A stretch of 64,000 nt of DNA from Capsaspora owczarzaki ATCC 30864 (Eukaryota; Opisthokonta; Filasterea). Positions 36,814 to 47,347 of this stretch are shown here, piece by piece. The position numbers and the translations under genes were made by a program. Each line of letters begins with the position of its first letter. The stretch's first letter is position 1. Where the stretch lies: the NCBI RefSeq assembly GCF_000151315.2, contig NW_011887292.1:1245735-1309734 (forward strand), written 5' to 3'. Below the pieces are notes generated by a model. The model was not told the DNA's origin, did not search any database, and saw only the letters and a list, made by a program, of their open reading frames with translations.

Positions 36814-39800
36814 ATGGGCGCGGGCCAGTCTGCCGAAGGAGGCGCTGCCGCTGCGACCGAACCGCACGGCATCAAGCGCACTCGCTCAAGCCGCAAGGAC
36901 AAGAAGCCCAGCGGCAAGTCGCCCGAGAGCGAAAGCGAAGTCATGCCCGGCTCGCTCAACGGCACCCTGCGCGGCGAAGACCCCGAGCTCATGGCCTTCA
37001 TGTACGGCGACGCCGACTTTGACCCAATGTCCGACTCGTTCGTTGCGGCCAAGCCTGCTCCTGCCCCGGAAGCGGAGGCTCCCAAGAACAGTAGCAACAA
37101 TAACAACAACAACAACAACAAGAACAACAATCCACCCAAAGCTGCCGGAGGAGCTTCCGCTGCTGGGGGCAATCTGTGGGGCGCGCCGAGCCAGGCGAGC
37201 TTGGCCAAATGGGTGGACGACGACGAGAGTCTGTCGTCCTCCACGGGCTCGCCAGTGGCTGCTCGTGCGGGCAATAACAACCTCAAGCTGCCTGCACAAC
37301 CGTCCGAGTTCCGTGGCAGCGCGAATTGGGGAGCAGTCGGGTTCACCGCGATTGGCGAGACAGACTACAAACCGTCCTTCAACGACGAACCGCGTCCTCA
37401 GCCGTCACGGTCTGGCACCCTCCGTGGCTCTATTCGCGCCATGAAGGACTCCAAGGGCGCCGCTCGACTCACCGCCTTGTTTGCAAACACTCCCCGCGCC
37501 TCCATGATGTCGCCCACCAAGCCGGAAGAGGCCAACAACGCTGTCGCCGCCAGAAAGGCCCTCTCGCGCTTGTCCATGGCCGGAGGCAGCATTGAGGACC
37601 TGAGTGGCGACATGACTGTGAGCACCAACGATGGCCAACGAAGACCCGTCCAGCCCGGCGAGCTTGCAGACTTGGTCGGCAACGAGTTTGACTTTTTGGC
37701 CTCGGCAGAATCGACCACCAGCATGACATCGGTGGGCAGCCCTTCCCTCGCCGGCGGCTCGCGCGCACCCACCAAGAGCTTTAGCTCGCTTGATGACGGT
37801 CTGGAAGTCGACGCGTCCTTGGAAGCCGCGCTCGTTCGCCAGCTCGAGCAGCAAGAGCGCGAGCTGGCCGAATTGAAGCGCCGACACTCGAAAATGCTTC
37901 TTGACGCGCAACCAGCCATGTCAGCGAACGACAACCTGTACGAAGTGCTTGGCAAGTCGGACGCTGGCGCCGCCACGACCAAGACTCACATCGAGACCGT
38001 GGAGAAGAACGGTGATCTGTATGCTCTGATCCAGCGCCCTGCTGGCAGCAAAGCTGCAGGGGCTCCCATCACAGCGGCAGAGGCAAACTCTGCGAATTTG
38101 CAGTTTGAGGGCATTTATGAGGCACCACCAGCGCCCTCTGGCCCGCCGCCGCCACCACCACCACCACCGCCGCCGCCGCCGCCACCGCCGCCGATGCCCC
38201 CGGTGCTTGCTGCTCCTGCTACCACGCCACAGAAAAGCTCAGAGGAGAGCGATACCATCATTGGCTTCACTCCCGCGGCTCCTACAGAAGCGCCATTCTC
38301 CTTGCCCGACAACCTGCCCTCGCCAACCTCGGCTACTCCCTCGGTTAACGCTTCTCGTCGCCCTTCTGCGACAGGCATCGTCCCCATGAGCTTCGGGCCA
38401 GATGCAGGCAAGTCTAAAAGCATGCAAGATTTGTCGTTGGACGAGCTTGTTGCTGGCGTTCTTGCCGAGCTTGATACGCGCGAGGATGCTCCTCCCATTA
38501 CTGCAGCAGCAGCAGCAGCAACAACAGCAGCAGTGACCGCCGGCGTTGCACAGGCTGGCCCACCACCACCGCCGCCGCCGCCGCCGCCACCACCACCGCC
38601 GCCGGCTCCAGTTTCTGCCGAATCTGCTCCTCTGGCGCCCTCCGGCGCTCCGCCGCCGCCACCACCGCCTCCGCCTCCACCGCCGCCACCGGCTCCAGTT
38701 TCTGCCGAATCTGCTCCTCCGGCGCCCTCCGGCGCTCCGCCGCCGCCACCACCGCCGCCACCACCGCCACCGCAGCCGCCATCGGCACCAGTGGCAGTTC
38801 TTCCTGTCGTGGCTCCGACCGGCGCCGTTCCGGCTCCTCCTGCGTTCATTCCACCACCGCCGCCAGCGCCGCCAGCGTCCGTGGGCGCTCCGCCACCTCC
38901 GCCGCCTGGCCCGCCACCACCGGCGCCCGTTGCAGCACCGCCGCCCGCACCTCCATCATTGCCCGTTGCGCCTGTGGCGCCGACTCCTCCGCCAGCCCCA
39001 GCCGGCCCGAAAGAGCCCGCGTTGCTTGTTGTTGAGGTGGACGACACTTTGCCCAAGCGCCGCAAGAAGCCCCAGTTCGCTGCGCCTCCAGTACCCACCA
39101 ACGAGATGCCAGCCAGCACCTTTTCAGAGAATTTTGTGATGCCCGACAAGCCGCCAACGCTCTCGCGTGGTTCTGGGCAGACTGCCGCTCGTGGAATCAA
39201 CATTCCGACTCCCGCCGCAGCCCCAAAGGCACCTGCGCCGACAAAGTCACCTCCTTCTCGAAACGGTACCTTGCACGTTCGCGAGCGCACGAGCTCGTCG
39301 GCGTCCCAGGCTTCTCCTCGCAACGTTCCTGCTCAAAGTATTGCCGTCATGATGACGCCAGCCGTCCCAGCCCCGCAGCCAGCTGTTCTGAAAAGCGTTT
39401 CTCGCGGGCCTTCGCCACCCGTCTCACCCACCGGCCCGTCATCTCCAAACCCACCGCGTCCGTCACAGCAGGCCCCGAAGCCACCTTCTGCTCCACCCGC
39501 CCCTATTGCCAACCAGCCCTTGTACCAGAATGTCGCTGCTGCACAGCCCGCGCGTCAGACCATTCCTCCGCAACCCTTGTACGAAAACGCTGCGGCCGCG
39601 ATGGCGCCTAAAGCGCCTCCCGCACCACCCGTCGCTCCGAAAGCAAATCCCGCGCCTACGCAAATCCCTCGGCCTGCGGGACACGCGCCAGCACCGCCTC
39701 CGCTCAATCTCTCTCAAATCTCCAACATGAAAGGCCAGACGCAGCAGCCACCAGTACAATCCCCGAGCCCGCGTGGTGCGCCCGCAGCGCCTCGCAAGTC

Positions 39801-39870
39801 TACCCCTCAGCCAGCCACTCCGTCCACGTTTGATGACATTGAGAACTTGCTCAACAGTCTGTCAAAGTAA
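36814..39870 (+). CDS. N-myristoylated proline-rich scaffold with tyrosine motifs
   Basis: A single open frame of 1018 residues. MGAGQS fits N-myristoylation (Gly2, Ser6), and a basic cluster KRTRSSRKDKK follows near residues 22-32, the Src-type two-signal membrane anchor. The middle is disordered with Asn, Ala and Ser runs, plus one short charged helix (QLEQQERELAELKRRH). Polyproline blocks near 445-460, 588-600 and 615-690 include two copies of APVSAESAP...PSGAPPPPP. Spaced tyrosines occur as NLYEVL (Y376), DLYALI (Y403), GIYEAP (Y435), PLYQNV (Y904) and PLYENA (Y923). The last two have the YxN form bound by Grb2-type SH2 domains. LD-like helices are SLDELVAGVLAELD and the C-terminal FDDIENLLNSL. 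It lacks an FH2 domain, so it is not a formin. A membrane-bound actin or tyrosine-kinase scaffold is inference. Confidence 0.85.
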   Translation: MGAGQSAEGGAAAATEPHGIKRTRSSRKDKKPSGKSPESESEVMPGSLNGTLRGEDPELMAFMYGDADFDPMSDSFVAAKPAPAPEAEAPKNSSNNNNNNNNKNNNPPKAAGGASAAGGNLWGAPSQASLAKWVDDDESLSSSTGSPVAARAGNNNLKLPAQPSEFRGSANWGAVGFTAIGETDYKPSFNDEPRPQPSRSGTLRGSIRAMKDSKGAARLTALFANTPRASMMSPTKPEEANNAVAARKALSRLSMAGGSIEDLSGDMTVSTNDGQRRPVQPGELADLVGNEFDFLASAESTTSMTSVGSPSLAGGSRAPTKSFSSLDDGLEVDASLEAALVRQLEQQERELAELKRRHSKMLLDAQPAMSANDNLYEVLGKSDAGAATTKTHIETVEKNGDLYALIQRPAGSKAAGAPITAAEANSANLQFEGIYEAPPAPSGPPPPPPPPPPPPPPPPPMPPVLAAPATTPQKSSEESDTIIGFTPAAPTEAPFSLPDNLPSPTSATPSVNASRRPSATGIVPMSFGPDAGKSKSMQDLSLDELVAGVLAELDTREDAPPITAAAAAATTAAVTAGVAQAGPPPPPPPPPPPPPPPAPVSAESAPLAPSGAPPPPPPPPPPPPPPAPVSAESAPPAPSGAPPPPPPPPPPPPQPPSAPVAVLPVVAPTGAVPAPPAFIPPPPPAPPASVGAPPPPPPGPPPPAPVAAPPPAPPSLPVAPVAPTPPPAPAGPKEPALLVVEVDDTLPKRRKKPQFAAPPVPTNEMPASTFSENFVMPDKPPTLSRGSGQTAARGINIPTPAAAPKAPAPTKSPPSRNGTLHVRERTSSSASQASPRNVPAQSIAVMMTPAVPAPQPAVLKSVSRGPSPPVSPTGPSSPNPPRPSQQAPKPPSAPPAPIANQPLYQNVAAAQPARQTIPPQPLYENAAAAMAPKAPPAPPVAPKANPAPTQIPRPAGHAPAPPPLNLSQISNMKGQTQQPPVQSPSPRGAPAAPRKSTPQPATPSTFDDIENLLNSLSK

Positions 39871-40196
39871 ATGCTGGGACTTTTTTGATTGTCTGGGTTG
39901 TGGGCATTTTGTGAATTCGCTTTTTTTTTTTTTTTGCTTTTATGATGTTTGTCTCTGTTGTCTCTGTTGTGTATGCTCCAAAAGAAAAGAAAAAAAAAAA
40001 CAAATCTCTGATCAACTACCAAAAATTATCGCACTGGACCTTCTCGGGTTTGAGTTTAACCTCCTTTGAGCGTCGTCACAAACACAAGAGCAGAGACAAA
40101 CACAAGAAGAACGGAGGGAGCTAACACACGTATATTCTCGCAAAAATTTTCAATTCATACAGTACTTGGGCAAAAATCAACCTCGCCTGGAACGTT
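39871..40196. other. Convergent 3' spacer
   Basis: Lies between the scaffold stop and the stop of the secreted protein on the other strand. It is T-rich, then A-rich near 39990-40005, with no gene. Confidence 0.5.
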
Positions 40197-43100
40197 TCAC
40201 AGCACACCGAAAGCTGCGGCCAACCCTTGCTTGAACATCCAAGAGCGGAGAACACGACCGGGGAAGCGATCAGACTCGGCAGCGGGGCTGCTGGTCACTG
40301 CGTTCAGCGCGAGCTCAGCCATCGCTGGCGAGGCCTTGAACAGATCGAGACGCTGCTGGATCGTGGAGGAATCGCGGATGGAATGAAGCGCAAGCACCAT
40401 GTTGCGCAGCGCCGACGCGTGCGCTGCCAGCGGCGGTGGAGATGTCAGTGCCGACGACTGCGATGAACACACGCCAGTCTTGTTGCAGTTCAGCGGGCTA
40501 AACGCCACTTGGAGCCCCTCCACCGCGAGTTCGTCGCCGTACAAAAGCACAATGTTCTGGCACATCCACAGAGTCCCACCAATAATCACCCTGGATTCGG
40601 GGCAGGTTTTCACAACATCGTCGATGGAGGCCTGGATTTCGACGTAGTCGTGGATTTGCACATCGTACAAATCTTGCATGGACTGCAGGCAGATTTCGCA
40701 CTCGGACGCCGTGGGAAGCGGCTCGGCCGGCTTGTCCACGGGCAGAACACCAAGGTTGGACGACATCTTGGCGTAGAACTGATCGACTGCGGCAGCATTC
40801 TCGAGGGAGGCGTCGTCGTCGTCGTCGTCGTCGTCGGTATTGGCTCCACCACGCATGGCTGTCAGAGCAAAGGCATCGAGAACAAGACCGTCGTACTCGG
40901 TGGGGAAACCGCAGCCGTTGTAGTCGACCGCGCCAGTGGGGAAGCCGACGTGCACTTCGGCCATGGCCAGGCCAGAGCCATCGGCGTGAGCGTACATGGC
41001 CACGGAGGGAGAGCTGCCTTGGTCGAAGGCGGCGTGCGTGATGGAGGCGTGGCAGGCCGAAATGAGTGCCTGACCGGGGTTGGAGGCCGTGGCCGAGGCA
41101 ACCTGCGCGACAAACGCGCTGTAGCGACCATAGTTGGCCGCGAGCACGCCCGAGTACGACTCTTGCACGACGTCGCACAATTGCGGGTAGGCGCGCTTGT
41201 TGTGCCAGTCGCAGTTGGTGCAGAAGCCGTCCTGGTGCACTTCGAGGAGCATGGCAGTCCCATTGACAAACTGCATCGCAACGGAGGGCGCCGTGCCGAC
41301 ATCCAGCTGGGGAGCTGCACCCAACGGGGCGGAGGAGAGGCCATGGCACTGCAAGGAGGTGGCGCCGGGCAGCGGCAAGCAGATTTGGACTGTCATTTTG
41401 ACCAGGTTGATGCAGATGGGTGCGCCATGGATTGTGTTCTTGTCGGTGGAGAATGTGGCAAAGCCGGCATAGGCATCGGTGGTGGTGCAGGGGTAGACGA
41501 GGTAGGGCAGCACCTGCTCGGCTGCGGCAACGCTCGCCTTGGTGATGGTGAGCGCGGCGGACGAAACGCAAGTCGGAGTGCCCAGCGCAACTGGAGCAGA
41601 GGGCGAGGCGAGGGAAATCTCCCAGAGAGCCAAGTACGCAGGGCACGGGCCGGACGACAGCGGGGCCGACGGCACAAACGTGTGCAAGATGGTGATGGAG
41701 GTCTGCGACGCGTTCAAGACTGTGACATCGAGAGAGGCCTTCAAGGGCACGTACGGCGAGAAGCTGCCGTTGCCGAGAAGCGCGAGCGAGCCGAGGTCGG
41801 CCGAGCTGTACACATAGACGACATAGTTGCCGACAGCGTCAAGAACAATCGCAACAGGCTGCTGGGATGGACCAGAGGCTTGGGCCGAGATGCCAGCGGC
41901 TGCGATGGGCGTCGAAAGCGCAGTTGCGCCGGCAAGGCCGAGCACGGGCGCGGGAGCAACGGCACCAAAGACAGTCGTCGATCGCGTCACCTGGTAGCGG
42001 TGCACCAGTCCCGTGTCAGCCGTACCCACCGAAAAGACGGCCACGAGGTCGGGCACGTTCGCGTTGCTGGCAAGGGGTGCCGTCAGCAAGCGGGAGGCGG
42101 AAATGCTGGGCTGGGCGGCCAAGTGGGCATTCCACGCCTTTCCGCTTCGTGAAGCAGCAAAGACCTGGTACGGTGGGCAGTCACAATAGGGAGAATGAAA
42201 CAAGTCAGCAGTGAGATTGGAAGTGCCCAGGCTTGAGCCCAAACGACACGACGCCAAAAAAAAGAAAAAAAAAGAAAAAAAAAAGAAAAAAAAAAGCGCT
42301 TTGTACCTCGTAATGCAGAGGGTCAGAGTTGATGGCGATGCGGAAGGTTGCATCATGCTCAACACCGCACGACACATAGGCATCCAACACCTTGAAGATG
42401 GAAGGTTGGTCTGTGCAGATAAAAAACAACAAGGCGAGTGAATTCTTGTTCCCAATGCTCAACACAATCGAAAAGTGGCCCCCCAAACCCTCACCAGTTG
42501 GTTCCCAGTACACCCAGGGCCAGGTCGAGTTGATAAATTTGCCAAACTTGGTGGGGCAGAGCGAATCAACATTCTTGTTGACGGGGTCGAAAGGGATGGG
42601 ATTGGCTTCACAGTTGAGAACGGCATACTGTTGGCAGTTGACATCCGTGTTGTAGCACGAGGCCTGGTTGGTAATGTCAGCCGCGCTTGGACAGTACGTG
42701 GCGGCCAGACCGCCATAGCCTTCAGTGAGCAGCTTCATGTTGAGCTGGTTGGTGGTGATGGTGCGCGAGAGATTTGCGATAAACTCGTTGCGCAGACTGT
42801 CGACGACGGCCGGATTGACAAAGGGGTAGTTGTCGCTGTCAAACTTCCAGTCCGTGTACAGCGTGATGGTGCGATCGGGCTGCGTCAGGAGCGGGCGGAT
42901 GGCCGGGTCGTTCAGAAAGTCCACCACGTCGTACGACGAAAAGTACGGGTAGAGCCGCGACGGCGGATCGTGCACGAGCAGCAGGCATCCACGCGGATCC
43001 AAGCCGCGCGAGACCACCGACTGCTGGGTTGCGCAGACGTGCGGCGGCGTGTGATGCCCGTCAATCTTGAACATGTCTGTGCCCTTGCGGATGAGCTGCG

Positions 43101-43667
43101 GCCATTCGCGCACGTCGTTGGCCGAGTGCACTTGGAAGGTGATGGATGCGCCCAGCGGCGACACGTCGACATTCTGCGCGTCCGTCGTCGTCGTAGTAGT
43201 AGTAATAGGAGTAGCACTGCTGCTCTGCGCCAACGCGCCACCTGCGGGTAGAGTTCAAATCAGGGAGGGTTGAGTTTAAAATTTGCGCACTTCCTCGGTT
43301 TTATGGAGCGAGCGAGCGAGCGTTAGAGGCACTCACGCACACACACACACACACACACACTCACACACACACACAGACATGGATTGCTGTGGAGCAATGG
43401 TCAGGAGTGACAGAGTGCGCTGAACGACCATTGCAAATTGGAACTCCGCCACTCCGCGTGATCGTCTCTTCTAAAAGTCCAGCTTTTGCACTGGCCAAAC
43501 CCCCCCCCCCCCCGTCTCCTTCCCTCAACACACACACAGCAAGGACTTTTATCGGCACACAGTAACTGAAGCGAGCGAGCGGGCAGGCGAAACGGGGTGG
43601 GTGGGTTACCGAGGACGAGGAGGAGGAGCAGTCCTGCCGTCGGCCAATTCAGTCCTGCAGCACCCAT
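40197..43667 (-). CDS. Secreted protein with PLC/GDPD-like N-terminal domain
   Basis: Exons (minus) 43667-43610, 43241-42495, 42410-42307 and 42164-40197 give 958 residues. Exon 1 plus exon 2 makes a clear signal peptide (MGAAGLNWPTAGLLLLLVLG then GALAQS, cleavage after ALA). Residues about 40-280 begin QVHSANDVREWPQLIRKGTD, followed by LLLVHDPPS. The HSxND...G...HD pattern resembles the PI-PLC/GDPD-like TIM barrels of the AIM6 type. One expected acidic residue reads Lys (MFKID), so activity is doubtful. The rest, about 650 residues, is Ala/Ser-rich with paired cysteines (CEICLQSMQDLYDVQ, CDWHNKRAYPQLC) and a poly-Asp run ([11 protein letters not shown]); I do not recognise it. No C-terminal membrane segment is obvious. 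It is probably extracellular. The start lies 242 bases from divergent PREP. Confidence 0.72.
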
Positions 43668-43695
43668 TTTAAAAGCTTGCACAATGGGAGCGGAA

Positions 43696-43728
<33 letters not shown>

Positions 43729-43908
43729 ATGAATGAATAAAAGAAAGAAAGCAAAAAGAGCAATAGTGAAATGACTGAAAAACAAAACCTCAAAATCCAT
43801 CCTTCAATGCAGATTGAAACAAAGACTTTGATAGTAGTCTGAAACAGCTCGGCATTGTGCAGTCATCCACTCCTATTTTCTTGGATTCCCCCCCCCCTTC
43901 CAAAAGCA
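43668..43908. promoter_or_regulatory. Short divergent promoter spacer, secreted protein / PREP
   Basis: Only 241 bases separate two opposite start codons. The spacer has an (AAAG)n tract at about 43700-43730 and a C run near 43890. Promoters of both genes must overlap here. Confidence 0.5.
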
Positions 43909-46900
43909 ATGACCAAGTTGGCTTACCCCGAAGTGCGTCGCGACGAGACCGTTGTCGATGACTATCACGGCACCAGCATTGCCGACCCTTACCGGTACCC
44001 TCCTCCGACCCTCCCCCCCTTTTCACCGTTCTGAGTTGCATGCATGCCTTACCGATCATCATCAGCATCATCAGCATCCAGATGCACGGAGCAATCCCAT
44101 CCGCTTACCACTGGCTTGTTGTTTTTGGTTTTTGTTTGGTGTTGTGCAGCTGGCTCGAAGACCCCGACGCGCCCGAGACGCAGGCGTTTGTTGACGCGCA
44201 AAACACGCTGACCCGTTCCGTGCTGGATCAGTGCACCGTCCGCGAGCCGTTCGAGAAGCGGTGAGTGATGATGATTGTTCTGGATTCTTTGTTTTGCGTT
44301 TTTTCCTCCTTGTTCCCTCCTGCTCGTTTGCGATGGGCCTTGGCGATTTGGCGCGTTCTCCCAGTCGAAGGGCACGCCTTTAGGAAGAAGGCGCGGTGAT
44401 TCGCAACAGGAGCGCGGTGGTTGATGGGGTGAGGGGTGGGTGAGGATTGCAGAGTGGCGAGGTCATCACTTTCCAGCTGTCCAGCTTGCACTCAGTTCAG
44501 TTTTCCTGATGCTCGCAGAATGACCGAGATCTTTGACTATCCCAAGCATGGCACACCGTTCCAGCGTGGCTCGCGCTACTTTTACTTTTACAACACGGGC
44601 TTGCAGCCGCAAAGGTACGATGTTCGATTCTTGCAGTTTGTTCCATTACGGCTGCTCATTTTGACCTCGCCGTTGATTGGTTGGATAGCGTCTTGTACTA
44701 CCAAAACTCGATCGATGGCGAACGCCAGGTGCTGCTCGACCCAAACACGCTGAGCGCGGACGGTACGCTCTCGTTCGGTGCTTACGGCATCTCGGAAGAC
44801 GGCGAGTTGTTGGCCTACGGCTTGAGCCAAAGCGGCTCGGACTGGCAAACCGTGTACATCAAGCGGGTTGCGACCGGTGAAGCGCTGACCGACAAGCTGA
44901 GTTGGGTCAAGTTTTCCGGCATTTCGTGGACGCACGACCACCGTGGTTTCTTTTACAGCGTAAGTGTTTTTCACATGTGGTATTTTTTTTTGTGTCTGTG
45001 TCTGTGTCTGTGACTGTGTCTGTGTCTGATCTCGATCAATCATTCACCTCGGTCTGTGCCAGCGCTACCCCGAACCCGCCAAGAATGCCGACGGCACGGA
45101 AACAGACATCAACCTGCACCACAAGCTGTACTACCATGTCGTGGGCACCCCGCAGGAAGAGGACAAGCTGTGCTATGAGACCCCCGACAATCCCAAGTGG
45201 ATGATTGGCGGCGAAGTGAGCGAGGACGGCGCCTATGTGCTCGTCACCATCAGCGAGGGCTGCGATCCCGTCAACCGGCTGTACTATGCCGACCTGTCTG
45301 GATCGAAGGGCACCTTTACCGGCTCTCTCGATGTCGTCAAGCTGATTGACAACTTTGATGCGCTGTACAGCTACGTGACGAATGCCGGGCGCATCTTTTA
45401 CTTTCGCACCAACCTGAACGCGCCAAAGTACACGACCATCGCCATCGACTTTGACCATCCCGAGCAGCCGAGCTGGAAGACAATCATCCCAGAGCATGAC
45501 AAGGATGTGCTCGAGTGGGCATCGTGCGTCAACGAAAACCGCCTCGTTGTCTGCAGCCTCCACGACGTCAAGACTGTGCTTCGCTTGCACGACCTGTCGA
45601 CCGGGCGTCTGTTGGCTGATTTCCCGTTGGACATTGGCACCGTTGGCGGCTTTTCGGGTCGCCGACAGGACACGGCCATCTTTTACCAGTTCAACGGTTT
45701 CCTCTCCCCCGGCACCATCTTCCATTGCCCCGTGAATGGCGAGACGCTTGTTCCGCGTGTCTTTTACCAGACCGTTGTGAATGGTGAGGCCTCCTCTCCT
45801 TCTCTTGCTTATATTGTGCGTTTTTTGTTGGACGCCCAACAAAACAAACTTATTTTCTTTGGCTGTGTGAGCAGGCATCGACCCTTCTGCGCTGCAAACC
45901 GAACAGGTCTTCTATCCCAGCAAGGATGGCACCAAGATTCCCATGTTCATCGTGTCCAAGAAGAGCCTGAAGCGCGACGGCAACAACCCGACCCTGCTCT
46001 ACGGTTATGGCGGCTTTGACATTTCCATCAAGCCGTCGTACAGCGTGTCGCGTCTCATTTTCATGCAGCACCTGGACGGCATTCTCGCGATTGCAAACAT
46101 TCGCGGCGGCGGGTACAGAGATTTTTGAACTCGTTTCAGTTGGGGGTTCTTTTCGTTGGCTTGTTTGATCCGGTGCCTCACCTCGTTGAATTTCCTTTTC
46201 CCCCTTTGCTTGATTTGATTGTTGTTGCCAACTTCAATACCCCCCCCCGGCTTGTTAGCGAGTACGGCGAGACGTGGCACAAGGCTGGCTCGCTTGGAAG
46301 CAAGCAAAACTGCTTTGATGACTTCCAGTCGGCTGCCCAGTACCTGATCGACAACAAGTACAGTCGCCCAGAGCGCATCGCCATCAACGGCGGGTCGAAT
46401 GGCGGCTTGCTTGTGGGTGCATGCATCAACCAGCGCCCCGATCTGTTCGGGGTCGCGATTGCGCAAGTGGGCGTGATGGACATGCTGCGCTTCCACAAGT
46501 TTACGATCGGGCACGCGTGGACGACCGACTATGGCTGCTCGGACAAGGCGGATCAGTTCCCATGGCTCATCAAGTACTCGCCGTTGCACAACACGGCCAA
46601 GAGCGACAAGCCCTACCCGGCAGTCATGCTCTTCACGGGCGATCACGACGACCGTGTTGTCCCGTTGCACTCTCTCAAGCTGATTGCCACGCTGCAGCAC
46701 ACTGTTGCGCACCGGCCGAACCAAGTCCAGCCAATTCTGATTCGTGTCGAGACCAAGGCCGGCCACGGAGCTGGCAAGCCGACCAAAAAAGTGGTACGTA
46801 TGGGCAAGGTCTGCGTGTGTTTTGTGTGACGATGCGTTGCCCGTTGTACCGGCTTGGATTGCCGCGTTTGCCATCATCGGTGGCAATCGAGAAAAGCTGG

Positions 46901-47022
46901 CCAATCGATTTTCTTACACTCTGAGCCCGCCCCCCTTTGTGTGATGATTCAATGGACAGATTGAGGAGATCTCTGACATGTACGCGTTTATTGCGCACAT
47001 CATGGGTCTCACATGGCATTGA
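43909..47022 (+). CDS. PREP: Prolyl oligopeptidase (prolyl endopeptidase)
   Basis: Exons join(43909..43994,44150..44260,44519..44614,44689..44959,45063..45783,45875..46112,46259..46793,46960..47022) give 706 residues; human PREP has 710. The N-terminal part ([20 protein letters not shown]) and the seven-bladed propeller (about 75-430) are complete. The hydrolase domain shows [17 protein letters not shown], the Ser nucleophile in NGGSNGGLL (about residue 553), Asp in [13 protein letters not shown] and His in [12 protein letters not shown]. No signal peptide is present, so it is cytosolic. It cleaves short peptides after proline. All introns are GT-AG and in phase. An AATAAA at 47063-47068 lies 40 bases after the stop. 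Confidence 0.97.
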
Positions 47023-47062
47023 TCCGTCCATGCCACAATGCAATGCTTGGCGATCTGTTTCC

Positions 47063-47068
47063 AATAAA
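47063..47068 (+). terminator. PREP poly(A) signal
   Basis: Canonical AATAAA hexamer 40 bases past the PREP stop, followed by a T/G-rich stretch. This is a typical cleavage signal layout. Confidence 0.6.
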
Positions 47069-47347
47069 TTGGCCTTTGTTGTTGATTTTGGTTCCTTTCC
47101 TTTTTTTTTTTTTGGTTGTTTCGGATCTTGTCATTTGGTGGGGTTTCCTTGCTTGATTGTTTTGTTGCCAAATCGACATGTAAGGCATTGTGCTGATATG
47201 GAAGAAGAAGCAGAAAAAAAAAAAAAAAAAAAAAAGAACGAAAAAAAAAAAACCAATTGCTGAATTGAATTTGATTTACAGTTTTTTGTGACTTCACCGC
47301 TTTTGGACGCACATCATCTTGCTCACTCCTTTGTTCAATCTTACAAA
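47069..47347. promoter_or_regulatory. EEF2: Probable eEF2 promoter and 5' untranslated region
   Basis: Sequence between the PREP poly(A) signal and the proposed eEF2 start. It has A-rich runs near 47214-47235 and 47241-47251 and a pyrimidine-rich stretch just before the ATG. No TATA box is clear. Confidence 0.4.

Noticed and set aside
38115-39323. 402-codon Gly-rich frame on the minus strand
   Set aside because: It is the reverse complement of polyproline codons in the scaffold gene.
36814-39870. Formin (FH1-FH2) identity for the polyproline protein
   Set aside because: No FH2 or GTPase-binding region is present; the proline runs are the only resemblance.
40509-42152. 547-codon open frame on the plus strand
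   Set aside because: It is the shadow of the secreted-protein exon on the minus strand; no start context or domain.
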